A stretch of 64,000 nucleotides of DNA from Chiridota heheva. Lineage: Eukaryota; Echinodermata; Holothuroidea; Apodida; Chiridotidae. A model generated the notes under the pieces. The model saw only the letters and a list, made by a program, of their open reading frames with translations, made no database searches and was not told the origin of the DNA. Where the stretch lies: contig JAIGNY010003209.1 in the NCBI GenBank assembly GCA_020152595.1, forward strand, positions 412,001 through 476,000. The letters are read 5' to 3'. This document shows, piece after piece, positions 21,170 to 63,672 of this stretch. Each line of letters begins with the position of its first letter. The stretch's first letter is position 1. The position numbers and the translations under genes were made by a program.

Positions 21170-24100
21170 CAAAAGAGGGAATCGCGGGGGACAAAAACGT
21201 AGAATTCGTACTACTATTATCTCATCTCACCAGCCCGCTCATACTTACGGTAATTGTGCAAATGTGAACAATCTTATCAAAATTCTGCCTGGATGTAAGA
21301 AGCAACTAGATATAAACGTCTGGAATGCTCAATCATTGTGCAATAAAACTGTGACAATCTATGACTATATCCTCGATTCTGATGTGGACATCTTAAGTAT
21401 TTCTGAATCTTGGCTTGGTGAAGAAAATCCTGTGGTGATTGGAGAGTGCACACCATCTGGATATTCCCTTTTGAAATTTCCCAGAGTCGGTGATAAACAC
21501 AGTGGCAAAGCTTTAATTTACAAATCTCATTTGAAACTGAGCATTTCATCTTTTGCAGTTAATGCTGATATGTACACAACTTTTGAACATGCATGTGTGG
21601 CTGACATTGATGAGACATCTCATCTTGTTGCTATATATCGCCCCCACCTTCTCATAGGAATGGCTTTACTGTAGCCAAATTCCATGAAGAATTTGAACAT
21701 TTTTTGTGTGACTTAGAAAATATGCCTGGAAAGCATTTGATTATGGGTGATTTAAACATTCACGTTGATGATCCAAGTAAACCTGAAGTTTTGCGATATT
21801 TAGCTCTGCTTTCTGAAGATAATCTCCACCAGTTTGTTGACAGGCCTACTCAGAGGTCCGGTCATATTCTTGATCATGTTATCTGTTGAGTTGATGATGA
21901 CCTGTTGGTAGAATGCAATGTATCTCCCAACTTATGTGGTTCCGATCATCACATGATTGAATGCTCAATAAATAAGCTGAAACCTGCACCAGAAAGAAAA
22001 GCTGTCACAATAAGAAGATTTAATGATCTCGAACTGGGTCTTAACAAGACTGACCTTATCCAAGAGCTTAGCGGTCTCAATATGCTGAAAGATCTGAATG
22101 TTCAAGCTACCGAGTATAATACAAGGGTGCGCAGAGTTCTTGACAAACACTGTCCGGAGCAGACACGATTTCAACGAACGATTAAATGTCCTTAATGGTT
22201 CAACGAGGATGTCCGGTCGGCCGGAACAGAACGCCGCAAATATGAGCGTAAGTGGAAAAAAAAACCCTCAGTGATACTGATCGCTTGAAATATCTTGAGC
22301 AAAATATAGTTGTAAATGAACCTACTGTTAAATCCAAAACAGAGCATTTCAAAGGTGTTTTGGCAAATGCTGATGCAAAGACAATGTACCACCGTACAGT
22401 TAACTCACTTCTCGAAAGTTCCACCAAGGCTTTACCAATCTGCCGCTCAAATGAAACTCTCAGTAATAATTTTGCCATTTTTTTTACTGAGAAAGTGGCA
22501 AAAATAAGGTCTGAACTTGACGTTGAATGTGTTAATTTAAATATATCTTCTCTTGATACCGGTAAACAATGTAATGATGATGTATTTCTGCTTGATTCTG
22601 ACGATGATTTGATGATTGATTATTTACAGTATATGCACAGTACTGATATCCTTGCAAATTTCCACCCTGTAGATGAAGCTGAGATTCGACATATAATTTC
22701 TAAGATCCCAAACAAGACAAGTTCTCTTGACCCACTGCCCACTTGGCTCTTGGAGGAATGTGTTGACATAGTAGCTCCTATAATCATGTCTCTTGCAAAT
22801 AATTCATTTAGTTCTGGTTGTTTTCCATCCATTCTTAGGAACGCAATTATTTCTTCTCTTATCAAAAAGTCCACCCTCAATTCGGACGTTTTGAAAAATT
22901 ATCGACCCATCTTTAATCTTCCCACTCTTGGATGCTTGGCAAAATCCTTGAATATCCAGCAGTCTCTAGGTTTAACATCTTCATTCAAAACATCTTACTG
23001 AAGTTTTTCAAGATATGTCTGCAGCCTTTGATACCATTGACCACACTATTCTTATAAATAGGCTTTAGTGTGAGTATGGTATCGAAGGTTGTGTTTTAAA
23101 CTGGTTTAGATCTTATCTTGGTGATCGCGAGAGTTCAGTTTGTATCTCTGGTACTTATTCTACTGCCCATCCTCTGAAATATGGTGTTCCCCAAGGATCT
23201 GTTGCAGGTCCTCCGATTTTCAATGCCTATTCGCAGCCTGTTACCCGCATTATCAAACTCTGAGAGAGTTGAACACACAATTACAATGACGGGGTCGCCG
23301 CCTGCGTATTCGGTTATGATAGTACAAATGCTATCACGAAACGCTTAATACGACCCGGACGAGAACACAGGTACGACGTACGGACAGACATAACATCGAC
23401 AACCAAGTCAATGTCCACGGACTTTGATAACCAGTTGTGGTGCACTGGCGTGTCTACCCACCCCAGGATTGAACCCGGGGCCTCGTGGTCTGTAGACAGG
23501 TATGATAACCGCTACACCACAGTAGGTAGATATCAAACTCTTCAATGTTGCTTACCATATATATGCTGATAACACTCAGCTATATGTTAGCTTCGATCCT
23601 AAAAAACCGGGTGATAAGGGAAGCTGCACAAGCTCGCTTGTCAAATTGCATTGCGGCGGTTAAAGACTGGATGCTTCATAACAAACTTAGACTTAATGAC
23701 ACCAAAACTGAATTTTTGATCATTTCATCAAAAAAACATGCATCCCAAAAAGTCCATTGATTTGAGGATCGGTGGGCCTGTGATTGTTCCCTCATCATCT
23801 GTTGAAAATGTAGGTATCATGTTTGAACCTTGTATGAATATAAATTCCCAGATATCTTCAATATGTCGTACTGTTAATTTTCATTTGCGTAATATTTCTA
23901 GAATCAGACGGTACATTGATCAAAATACTTGTGCTCATGCAGTGCGATCTCTCGTCCTTTCTCGGCTGGATTATGGCAACTCCCTGCTTGGTGGCATATC
24001 ACGTGAAGAAAACTTCAACGCTTGCAAAGACTTAAAATCGTGCAGCGCGCATGATTTTCTGTGTTGATAGACGTACAAGTGCCCCCCCTCCCTCCTCTTG

Positions 24101-24670
24101 CGTGTTCTTCATTGGTTGCCCATCCAGCAGAGAATCGATTTCAAGATCGTACTGCATGTGTAAAACTGCTTAAAAAAAAATGCACCTTCATACCTTCAAG
24201 ATTTGCTGTATATTTATGAGCCTGAACGCGTTGGTCTAAGATCCGCCAACAAGGATGTCCCTCGCCTTGTGGTGCCAAGAAGTAATCGTGTCAGTGGGGC
24301 TGCCCCTTTTCTGTCCTGGGACCACGGTTGTGGAATAATCTACCTATTGCAATCCGTCTGGTTCAAACTGTTTATACTTTTAAGAAGGTCCTTAAGACTT
24401 ATCTTTTTCCTACTGATTAAGTTTTATGCTGTCTATAATATTTAATTTCTTGTTTTATTTATCTAGCTTTTCATTTTTTTTATTTTTTACCAATTCTTTT
24501 ATGCTTTTATATTGTCCTGCAAATGTGTTTAAAAATGTTGATATTGTATATTAAGAGTTGGTCTATGTATTATCAATTTTATTGTAAAGCGCTTCGATCC
24601 ACAGAAGAGGCGCTATATAAATAAGTTCAATAATAATAATAATAATAATAATGATAATAATAATAATACA
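21170..24670 (+). mobile_element. CR1/L2-type LINE, endonuclease to 3' end, disrupted by a SINE
   Basis: Endonuclease motifs in order: VWNAQSLCNK, LSISESWLG, MGDLNIHVDDPS, HILDHVIC and GSDHHMIECSI (21300-21970). RT motifs: SSLDPLPTWLLEEC, KNYRPIFNLP, GVPQGSVAGPP (near 23185) and YADNTQLYV (near 23560), then thumb LRLNDTKTEFLIIS. The 3' UTR has TGTAAAGCGCTTCGATCC, GCGCTATATAAATAAG and (AAT)n. The frame shifts several times between 21674 and 24203 and a SINE sits at 23262-23530, so it is inactive. The catalytic YADD-type box reads YADN. Confidence 0.9.
23262..23530 (-). mobile_element. tRNA-derived SINE inserted in a LINE
   Basis: Flanked by an exact 11-bp target duplication TATCAAACTCT at 23251-23261 and 23531-23541. 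On the minus strand box A-like GTGGTGTAGCGGTTATCA and box B GGGTTCAATCC lie near the right end. The body runs through CACCACAACTGGTTATCAAA and GACTTGGTTGTCGATGTTAT. The same body is at 58380-58720. Without the insert the LINE RT reads continuously across the site. Confidence 0.93.
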
Positions 24671-24681
24671 TGTCATTTTAC

Positions 24682-24855
24682 CAGGGTTTATATCTATCAA
24701 GGGTAAGAAGAGAACAGATGACTGCCGCGGGTACGGCCGCTTCTGGACGTGGAGGGTGTACTGTTAGGGAGATCTTCCGCAGGAGGTCAAAGTTGGTAGT
24801 TCTATCCTGCTCCTTCTTGGCTTCCAGTAATCCATACTGCAGTAAGGCTAATCCA
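24682..24855 (-). other. Possible orphan coding exon (58 codons), unrecognised
   Basis: Minus-strand segment bounded by a possible acceptor (CATCTTGCAG) and donor (TG then GTAAAA). It encodes GLALLQYGLLEAKKEQDRTT followed by NFDLLRKISLTVHPPRPEAA and VPAAVICSLLTLD. GC content, codon choice and amphipathic leucine pattern look like a real exon and unlike the surrounding AT-rich repeats. I do not recognise the family. It sits directly between a LINE tail and a tandem array, so it may be a captured exon fragment or part of a gene whose other exons I cannot see. Confidence 0.35.
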
Positions 24856-24859
24856 CTGC

Positions 24860-26285
24860 AAGATGTCAGGTGACAGATGTTGATGTGACCCACTGCTGCA
24901 ACATCTGCCTTTGTAATTTGCCAATATTTTCTAATGGCTAATTTTGGCACCATTTTGAATTTGAAGTATGTGACCAGTTTTAAAATGTCAGAAATGTTTC
25001 ATATACCCAAATGTTTTACAGATATTCTTAGCACAATTACTCCCTGAAATAGGGCTAATTCTAAAATCGTCAGTTTTGACGGCCATGTTTAATTTGAAGT
25101 ATGTGTCAAGTGACAGATGTTGATGTGACCCAACTGCTGCAACATCTGCCATTGTATTTTGCTAACTTTCTAATTTGCTAGTTTTGGCACCATTTTGAAT
25201 TTAAAGTGTGTGACCAGTTTTAAAAAGTCAGAAATATGTTTCATATACCCAAATGTTTCACAGATATTCTAGCACAATTACTTCCTGATATAGGGTTAAT
25301 TCTAAAATCGTCAGTTTTGACGGCCATTTTGAATTATGTGCAGGTGACAGATGTTGATAATAATAATAATAATAATAGCTGGTGCTTATAAAGCGCCTTT
25401 AACTCAGAAGAATCTCAAAGCGCTGTACAATACAATAAAAATGGAAGAGAAAAAAACAAAACAAACTTAAAATTCATAAGTTACAAAGTACCGAACATTA
25501 AAAATGAAATGCATATTTAAAATGGAATGCAAATTTAAAATGGAAATGCAGATTTAAAAAACATTTATGTAGAAATAGGTGTAAAAGAGTAAAAATGATT
25601 ATGGTATATACAGAATACAAAAATATAGATCTACGGTCATTGTGTAAAAAGACAAGTCTTAAGTTTGGATTTGAAGACAATTATTGAAGACGCAAGTTTA
25701 ACATGCAAAGGCAGTTTGTTCCATTCGGTGTGAGCCGCTTCCATGAAAGAACGTCTTCCATAAGAAGTGCGAGAACGACATGTAGGTGACTTGATAAGGT
25801 TTTGCGACGAAGAACGCAAGGACCGCGATGGGGCATATTGTGTAACAATATCTGATATGTATGATGGTGTCAGTGCGTGAAGCGCTTTGTAGGTTAGTAG
25901 ATTAATCTTGAAGGCAATCCTCTGATGTGATCCAACTGCTGCAACATCTGCCATTGTAACTTGCTAATATTTTCTAATTTGCTAGTTTTGGCACCATTTT
26001 GAATTTAAAGTATGTGACCAGTTTTAAAATGTCAGAAATATGTTTCATATACCCAAATGTTTCACAGATATTCTTAGCAAAATTACTTCCTGATATAGGG
26101 CTAATTCTAAAATCGTCAGTTTTGACGGCCATTTTGAATTTGAAGTATGTGACCAGTTTAAAAATGTCAGAAATGGGTTTAATATGTCCAACATACCCAA
26201 GTATTTGACATATATTTTTAGCACTATTACTTGCTGATATAAGGTTCATTCTAAAATTACAAGTTTTGGCGGCCATTTTGAAAAA
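24860..26285. repeat. About 240-bp tandem repeat, three to four units, interrupted by a LINE
   Basis: Units begin GTGACAGATGTTGATGTGAC and include TTGGCACCATTTTGAATTT, GTGTGACCAGTTTTAAAA, CATATACCCAAATGTTT, TCTAAAATCGTCAGTTTTGA and CGGCCATTTTGAA. Copies at about 24868-25105, 25108-25355 and 25918-26280, the last with an extra partial unit. The gap 25357-25920 is a LINE 3' end. Confidence 0.85.
25357..25920 (-). mobile_element. CR1/L2-type LINE 3' end inside the tandem array
   Basis: The minus strand encodes INLLTYKALHALTPSYISD, SRSLRSSSQNLIKSPT and AAHTEWNKLPLHVK, a typical ORF2 C-terminus, in one open frame. The 3' UTR has GCGCTTTGAGATTCTTCTG and GGCGCTTTATAAGC, then (ATT)n at 25358-25378. 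5'-truncated. Probable short target duplication TGAT. Confidence 0.88.
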
Positions 26286-27810
26286 TAAATATGTTCCACT
26301 ACTTCAGTTTTCCATGACTTTTAGTATGTCATTCTATAGTATATTTGGTGTGAAAAACACTTGAAAGGTTTTTATTGCAATTTGTGGTGGGTAGGGTAAC
26401 ATATTTCACTAGATTCCCTGGTCTATTACCTGGTGACAGTGCCTTTATACTCAAATTAAAGAAATGAAAAAGAACACATCAGAGTATTTAAATTAACATG
26501 ATTTGTATTTTCTTCTGAACATCTTTTACATATTGTTCAATTGGAATACATTTGAATTTTATTACAGATAATACCAATGCATTTTAATTACAAAGTGCAA
26601 AATAATTAGGTGCATTATGACTTTGTATAGAACTCTGAATACATTTCCAACAAGATATTAAAAATAAATCTTCTTGCCACAGAAAGATTCTTAAATAATT
26701 CTAAAATATATATTTCTAAATATAAATATACCAATTTCCCATTATTTCACTTTAGTAATCTAAACCTCTTTTGAATACTTCAGATGCAAATGAATATCAA
26801 TTTACCCATAGGTGGGATATGGGTGATGGAAGGGGGATTTTCCTCCTCCCCCACCTTTTTCCATATTTATATCTTTTGTAGTGATTTTTGTTATATCGTA
26901 ATGTGTTTTTATGTTGCCCTCACCCCACTTTAGGTAGGCAACTTTCATTTTGTGATCCCCCCACTTTCAGTGGGCAAATCCCGCCCATGAATGTAAGTGC
27001 TGGAAATCAGGGTTCACATTTAGTCCTACAGTGGAGAGGTCAAAGAATATATAGAGGTAACTTTTTAACTGTCTTACAGTAAATTATTTTCTGAATAATG
27101 ATACAATTCCAAGTATGACAAGACTTTTTTACTAATTTTTGCACATTATAGGATGGATGACTAAAGTTTGATTGCTTTCAAATCTGTGTAACGTTGTAAG
27201 ATTGAAAAGACCATTTAAAATCAACTCTGAATCGTATAGTAAAAATAAGTGAAAAAGTACAGAATAGATTCCCTACATCAAATGTGTTTCTGTACATGAA
27301 TGAATTTTCTCTTTAAAATTAGTTATTTACAATCACTTTCTTTTTTAATTCAATGGAATCTCTAATATCTGGAAGACACAAAAAATTGTTCTGCATCAGT
27401 ACAAAGTGCTTTCATGTAAAATAGATTTCCACACGCAAGGGTGAGGCTGTGATATCACAACCTTTCCCTTCATATCTATCACTCTTAAATTCTGAACAAA
27501 CGTTTTCAACCTCTTTCTCCAAATAAGGATTTTGATCACTCTCTCTACCAGACTAATTTTCTAACAATGGCAGATCACTGTTTACCTGTCAGGTAAAACA
27601 ATCTGCTAAGGCACATTGAAGTTCACATATATCAATTCATAGCAGGATCCCATTTAAAAAAATACCGGCACTGAGCACTACAAAACCAACACATTATCTG
27701 CCAAATCACAAAAATGTATTAAACTACAAATTCCTGAATCGCATACAACGTAAAACTCCATTCCAAAACATAAACTTACTATCATTCAACCTACATTCCC
27801 AAATCAGAGA
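26286..27810. other. Intergenic sequence, nothing recognised
   Basis: AT-rich sequence with no open frame or repeat that I can support. Short pyrimidine-rich CCCC-containing stretches near 26835-26985. Confidence 0.5.
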
Positions 27811-27814
27811 GACT

Positions 27815-27990
27815 CTGTGGCAGTGCAATAAAGCTTCAGCTTTCTAATCTAGCGACCTGGGTTTGATTCCCGGTGGGTCCTCAACCAGTGCACCACGATT
27901 CATTAATCAAGCGGATGTGGGCGTCTTGACCTAAATATTTCAATAAAAGTCTGTTGGGACATTATAAACCAATTAAATCAAACAGTCTCC
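27815..27990 (+). mobile_element. tRNA-derived SINE, second family (copy 1)
   Basis: Box A-like CTGTGGCAGTGCAATAAAG and box B GGGTTTGATTCCCGG, then CAACCAGTGCACCACGATTC and a short body ending near TTGGGACATTATA. Homologous to 28146-28305 throughout. Confidence 0.75.
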
Positions 27991-28145
27991 TATTCAAAAG
28001 ATGCACTTAACTGACAATAATATTATCTACTCAAGACACATGAATAAAATCTAATTTCCAGACCCATAAAAAGTAGAAGCACTTAATTAAATGTGAATCC
28101 TTTTCAGGTTAATTTTTGTCTAGGCATAAGGTCTTTGAGACTCTT

Positions 28146-28305
28146 TAGGAGACCTCTGTGGCAATGCAGTAAAGCTTCCGCTTCCCAATATAGTGTCCTG
28201 GGTTCGATTCCCGGGAATCTTCAACCAGCGCTCCACAACTGGTTAATATGGCGTCTTGATGTAAATACTCCAGTGTAGTTTTGTCAGAACATTACACATC
28301 TTGGT
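28146..28305 (+). mobile_element. tRNA-derived SINE, second family (copy 2)
   Basis: Box A-like CTGTGGCAATGCAGTAAAG, box B GGGTTCGATTCCCGGG, then CAACCAGCGCTCCACAACTG and GGCGTCTTGATGTAAATAC. Same orientation as copy 1, about 160 bp away. Confidence 0.78.
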
Positions 28306-28544
28306 AAACCCACACCTAAACTTTATCTTCTGAAAATGTTTAAGTATGAAGTTATTTTAAATTTGAATCAAGTCATACATTTCCATGAAAATATGCTTTT
28401 TACATGCTTTGCAGACAAGGTTCGCATCACAAAGAATATTTAAATTTATGATATTTAAAAATCTGTAACCTGCTCAGTGGAATGCATGCTTCAAATTACG
28501 ATTAAAGAACACTTTCTTCAATATTTAATAATAAAGTACATGCC

Positions 28545-28870
28545 AAAAAGTTTCTCTTTAAGCCTACCCGACACTGAAGTTTGTCCAGGTATGACAATTA
28601 CCAACCCGACTTCCTGTTCAATGTATTGTTTTTCTACTCCAAACCATGATTATTTATCTGCCATTCCCATCCAAACCACAGTCAAGTAGCCTAAAGTTAT
28701 TTGTGTCTATAAGATTACAGAATGCCAGTGCTGAATAATCAAGGTACTTTTGTGATAGGTGTGTTAGTGGGAGAAATTTGTTTTCAAAGTGGTGATAAAA
28801 TAGCTGTGTATCATATGCCTGAGGTGATGTGCATTAACTGTGAATGATTGACAGACCATTTAAGGAATGA
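28545..28870 (+). repeat. Dispersed 330-350 bp repeat (family R350, copy 1)
   Basis: Reverse complement of 60700-61066 over its length, with blocks AAGTTTCTCTTTAAG, GACAATTACCAACCCGACTT, TGATTATTTATCTGCCATT, CTGAATAATCAAGG and TGCCTGAGGTGAT. A third partial copy is at 33485-33628. Confidence 0.8.
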
Positions 28871-29394
28871 TATTGCTTCATGTGTGTCAAGAGGCTAATA
28901 TGTACTGGAATGAAAACATTGTAAAAGTCCATTGAATTTTGATATGTTATTTCATTGGTGTTTGTTTATATGCATTGGAAACAAAGTAATTTTAAAAGCA
29001 AAATCCTCTTAAAGTAGCTTTAAATAAACTCTGCTAAAACCACCCGGTAGAATCGGATTTCTTTCCAAATATGTCATCTTTAATTCCCTCATATTGAATA
29101 TAACAAATATTGCTTTTTATCAATTATTGCCAATTGTATGCAGTATTAAAATTTAGGAAGATGAAATCTGTTTGACAATTTTAAGGAATGATTTAGTATT
29201 TTAAATGTATATTTGATATGTACAGACAACCAGGTGATCACAGCTAGCACAAAATTAATGCTTCACACAGGAATAGCACAACAATATTTGGAGGATGAAT
29301 TAAGTCAAATGTGAGAACCAAAACTTAATTTCTACTTCCTAAAACAAAAGTGTTTTGTTTTTGTATTAGATTGGGAGATGTTGGAATGCTTTAA

Positions 29395-30181
29395 AGGACT
29401 ATGGACATCTAGAGGCAACATGGGCTAAATTGGTTTAAAATATGATGTAAACCATTAAAACAGCAAAATATACCATTAAAATTGGTTAAAAAAATGACCA
29501 ATCATGATGAATAACTCTGGATATAAATTTTCAATCCAATGAATCCAAACTCACCAGTGTTTATAACTTACTGATGAAAACATCCTTTTAAAAGTCCAAA
29601 TGAATCCTCAGCCCCACATTACTCGCATGACTTAGCCCTGCAGTAACAAATCCACCAATACATTGTGTGCATATAGATGAATGAGAGTGTAATTCCTGAT
29701 GCGTAAAATCACTGAACTATCTGTGGTGGGTTTCTTAATTGCTTCTAGCAGAGTCTAAAAGTCATACCCGCCAAAATGGAGGTTCTTGTGGGTTCTTGCG
29801 AGCGTAATGTTACAGCATTTTTATTTTTCACCTGTTATTGCACATAAAGTGTGACATCAATGGGGGAAGGACCCTTCATTACCTTTTGTAAAACCTTTGT
29901 TTTTAATTGGACTTCGGGCAAAATTTGATGCAACTTTTGTCATATCGAGAAAAGACATTCTGAAAATCGTAAGTCACTAAATTTGAAGTACAGATTTTAA
30001 AGAATTATATAAAGATTTTGAGATGTGTTCCTCTTAGTATATCTCAAATTCTAGACAAATTAACAAATCATGAAACTTTGCTTAGTCATAACTTGAAAAC
30101 TTTTTACAAATTTAAAAACTACTCTACTCAGAATTTGATGATCTTTCACATATCTAAAATCCGCTAGATGTCCATAGTCCT
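29395..30181. mobile_element. TTAA-flanked MITE (AGGACTATGG family), uninterrupted copy
   Basis: Inverted ends AGGACTATGGACATCTAG at both termini, TTAA at 29391-29394 and 30182-30185, 787 bp. No transposase. This copy shows the empty site for the LINE that interrupts the sister copy at 12346-14167. Confidence 0.88.
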
Positions 30182-30185
30182 TTAA

Positions 30186-31427
30186 ATATATTTAACCATG
30201 GAGCTAAAATAAGAGAATTTCATTATTAATTGAATTTCAAACACATTATAAAAAACAACATGCATCAGAAGAACAAGGCATTTAACCCATGATTTTGCGC
30301 TGCTGCTATCAAGTTTTCATTCTAAATTTGGGAATAGCTTATTCCACGACAATGTATAGATAATTAGCATATTAAATTTGATTTATCTTAAAACATCTAA
30401 AATATTTTTATTTTTATTTTACAGAAAGAATAATCTAAGGAAAGATTCAATGTTGGAATAAGAAAGGGTTACATTTTTGAAATAGAGCGAGAAATATTTA
30501 CTTCGAACTCTGACCTGCTTTAGAGGTCTACAAACAAGCTCAGCAACCACTCAAGTTTGATCAAGTGTACTTGATATCTGTTTTGATTAAGACAGCAATC
30601 ATAGTGTACCTTGAGTGATGTCACTTGTGATTATATCCACTCTGTATATGTTTCTTTATTGTTATTATTATTTTTCTGTATAATACAACTAACTTTGAAG
30701 AAATTATTCCATGTCTCATGTCATGATTCCAAAAATTATTTGATGCTTAAAATATGTTTCCAGTTTATCCAATTGGTGACAAAAAATATTTTGTCCTTAT
30801 TCATTACATCAACAAAATTTGTTTTGACTACAGGAATGACTTAAGACTACTTCATGGTCAGTGGGTATTTTGATTATGAATCAAATAACATACAAAATAT
30901 ATAAAATATTTTTCAGTCTGATTAAAAAATGAGAGTTCCTAATGGAATGGAATGTGCAGGGTAGCAATACGATTTCTCTGTTGTTTTGGTGCAACACAAA
31001 ATTATTTTACAGACGATTCAAGCAATCCACTAAATGCTATTTGTGATTAAAATACGGTGGCATGCACTTTGATTCCAAAAATGTAATTGAACCACAGTAT
31101 ATTGACCAATTAGAACACATGAATTTAAATTGATCTGTCCCATGTTAGAAATGATAACTGGCGTTTAATAGACTTCAATGAAATAAGGGCATAATGCTTG
31201 AATTATTTCGTGCTACTGGAATAAAAATGATATAAGATGATAATGATACCAAATTTCCTTAAATTATTAGAATACTGGAAACACATGAATCTGCAATCAC
31301 CACAAATATGTAATGTACAAAGGTGACTGGTATTGCTAAGAAACAAAATCTGAACATTTACAAACAAAAAAGTAAAACCACCACTCCTGGGTACCTTCCT
31401 CAGCTCCTGGGTACCTCCTCAGTGTGT
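30186..31427. other. PAH 3' UTR and downstream flank
   Basis: Sequence left of the PAH stop codon. The 3' UTR must start at 31427. A minus-strand AATAAA occurs near 30655-30660 but I cannot say whether it is used. No other gene seen. Confidence 0.4.
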
Positions 31428-61829
<30,402 letters not shown>

Positions 61830-62300
61830 CTGTAAAAAAAGAAAATCCATCAAAAATTTAGGATGAGAAAGAATTTTGATGTACATACATTCTGTGTAAT
61901 AAACAATTCTTTCTGATTTTATTCTAAATATTTACAAACTGTATGAATGATAATGGAAAACTGAGATAAAGAATTAGTGAAACCTGTACCAAGGCAGAAT
62001 TGAAAATAACACACATTTAAAGAAATGAGAGAAATGTGAAAATACAATCCAAGCATGCCTAAAAACTGCAGGAAGAGCTTATAAAATCAAATATAACTCT
62101 ACCACGATCAATATCTAGAACTGTAAAACATCCATCGCTGGAATGCAAAAGTTTAAGTTGAAATATGAAAAACTTATGGAAGAAAAAAAGTAGTATTGCC
62201 TAAAGATATAATACAAATGCACTTAACACCAGACCTGATATCAGCAACACTAATGCAAGCAGTATACTAAAAAGAAAACACTGGTAACAATGTTGACACA
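61830..62300. other. PAH upstream intron (intron 3), nothing recognised
   Basis: No match to the expected PAH exon 3 (ACT-domain end) was found here or up to 64000, so that exon lies beyond the window. Confidence 0.5.
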
Positions 62301-62314
62301 GTAATGAATGATCA

Positions 62315-62715
62315 CCCTTTCAACACTCCATTCCAACCTTTCTGTATGCAATACCAACCGATATACGCTACTGTATTCCATCACCTATCACCCTTTATAT
62401 ACGCCATTCCAACCTTTCTGTATGCAATACCAACCGATATATGCTAATGTATTCCATCACCTATCACCCTTTATACATTCCATTCCAACCTTTCTGTATG
62501 CAATACCAACCGATATATGCTAATGTATTCCATCACCTATCACCCTTTATATACGCCATTCCAACCTTTCTGTATGCAATACCAATGGATATATCCTACT
62601 GTATTCCATCACCTATCACCCTTTATACATTCCATTCCAACCTTTCTGTATGCAATACCAACCAATATATCCCACTGTATTCCATCCTCTATCTAGCATC
62701 CCAGCCCTCCATACC
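62315..62715. repeat. 76-77 bp minisatellite, about 5 copies
   Basis: Unit includes CCATTCCAACCTTTCTGTAT, GCAATACCAACCGATATATG and GTATTCCATCACCTATCACC. Very homogeneous, so recently amplified. In PAH intron 3. Confidence 0.92.
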
Positions 62716-63249
62716 ATCCAAAATCCCACACCTGGAAAAACCTAAGGCTCTGGCGATTATGATCACAGAAAAAATTGTCTTTTTGCTGGAATAATGATTC
62801 CCCACATTATCCTTTTTTTTTCTTTTCATTCTTTAAAGATTTCCGAAGTAAGCAACAGTATATGTGGTAAATATGTATTCTAAAAATGTCCCCATGTAAT
62901 TGTGTGATGAATAGAACATTAAATGCTGCCGGAGGTAAGAGCATAAAGATGTATTTACTACATTAATATTATATGTCACAATTTTTCATGGGAAGATTTT
63001 TGACACCTTTATTTAGAACCGCCGGAAATTCAAGAATTAATTCCAACTTGTAACATTCCATTCTCTGCCACATATGCCATCCAATACCAGTAATTAACCT
63101 TTCATATAAACCGTGCATAGAATGTGTCCCTCAACTTCTATATGGTACAGTATCCTATCCTCTGACCCATATCCTACCCTTCTTCCAATAATACTGCAGC
63201 CTTTGCGCCATAAATTGTGGCAGCATGCTGCAGCTTTGAGCTATGTTTG

Positions 63250-63318
63250 CGCTTTTGAATATACCTGTATAGAAAGGGCACTATATAAAATCCTTGTATT
63301 ATTATTTTTAAATCATCC
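63250..63318 (+). mobile_element. LINE 3' tail (CR1/L2 style)
   Basis: AGAAAGGGCACTATATAAAA then CTTGTATTATTATT, as in the tails at 21130 and 24610. Too short for family assignment. Confidence 0.5.
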
Positions 63319-63489
63319 AGAACAGATGACATGAGGACATGCCAACATATAACATACTGTAAACAGCTAATTGATACCATTTCCAACAAAGAGGGAAAAT
63401 TTGTTGGCAATGCATTAAGAAAATTTTGAAGAATATTGACTTCGATGGTGAAATGGTAAGATTCACATACATGTGTTTCCATGGGATAA

Positions 63490-63672
63490 AGTTTGTGCCA
63501 TTTGTATGTAGGTGGGTAGTTTACATCCCTATTGCAACAGCTAAGGTTATATAAATATGTACATTGCCATTTGGTAAACCAGTAGTGAATTAAGCTGTGG
63601 TGAATAAAGACACACCGGGAATCAAACCCAGGACTTCTAACTTGCCAAGTACATAACGGCTAGACAATGGAG
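63490..63672 (-). mobile_element. tRNA-derived SINE, third type
   Basis: The minus strand has TTGTCTAGCCGTTATGTACT (box A-like) and CCTGGGTTTGATTCCCGG (box B), then TGTCTTTATTCACC and a body shared with 3172-3310. Confidence 0.7.
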
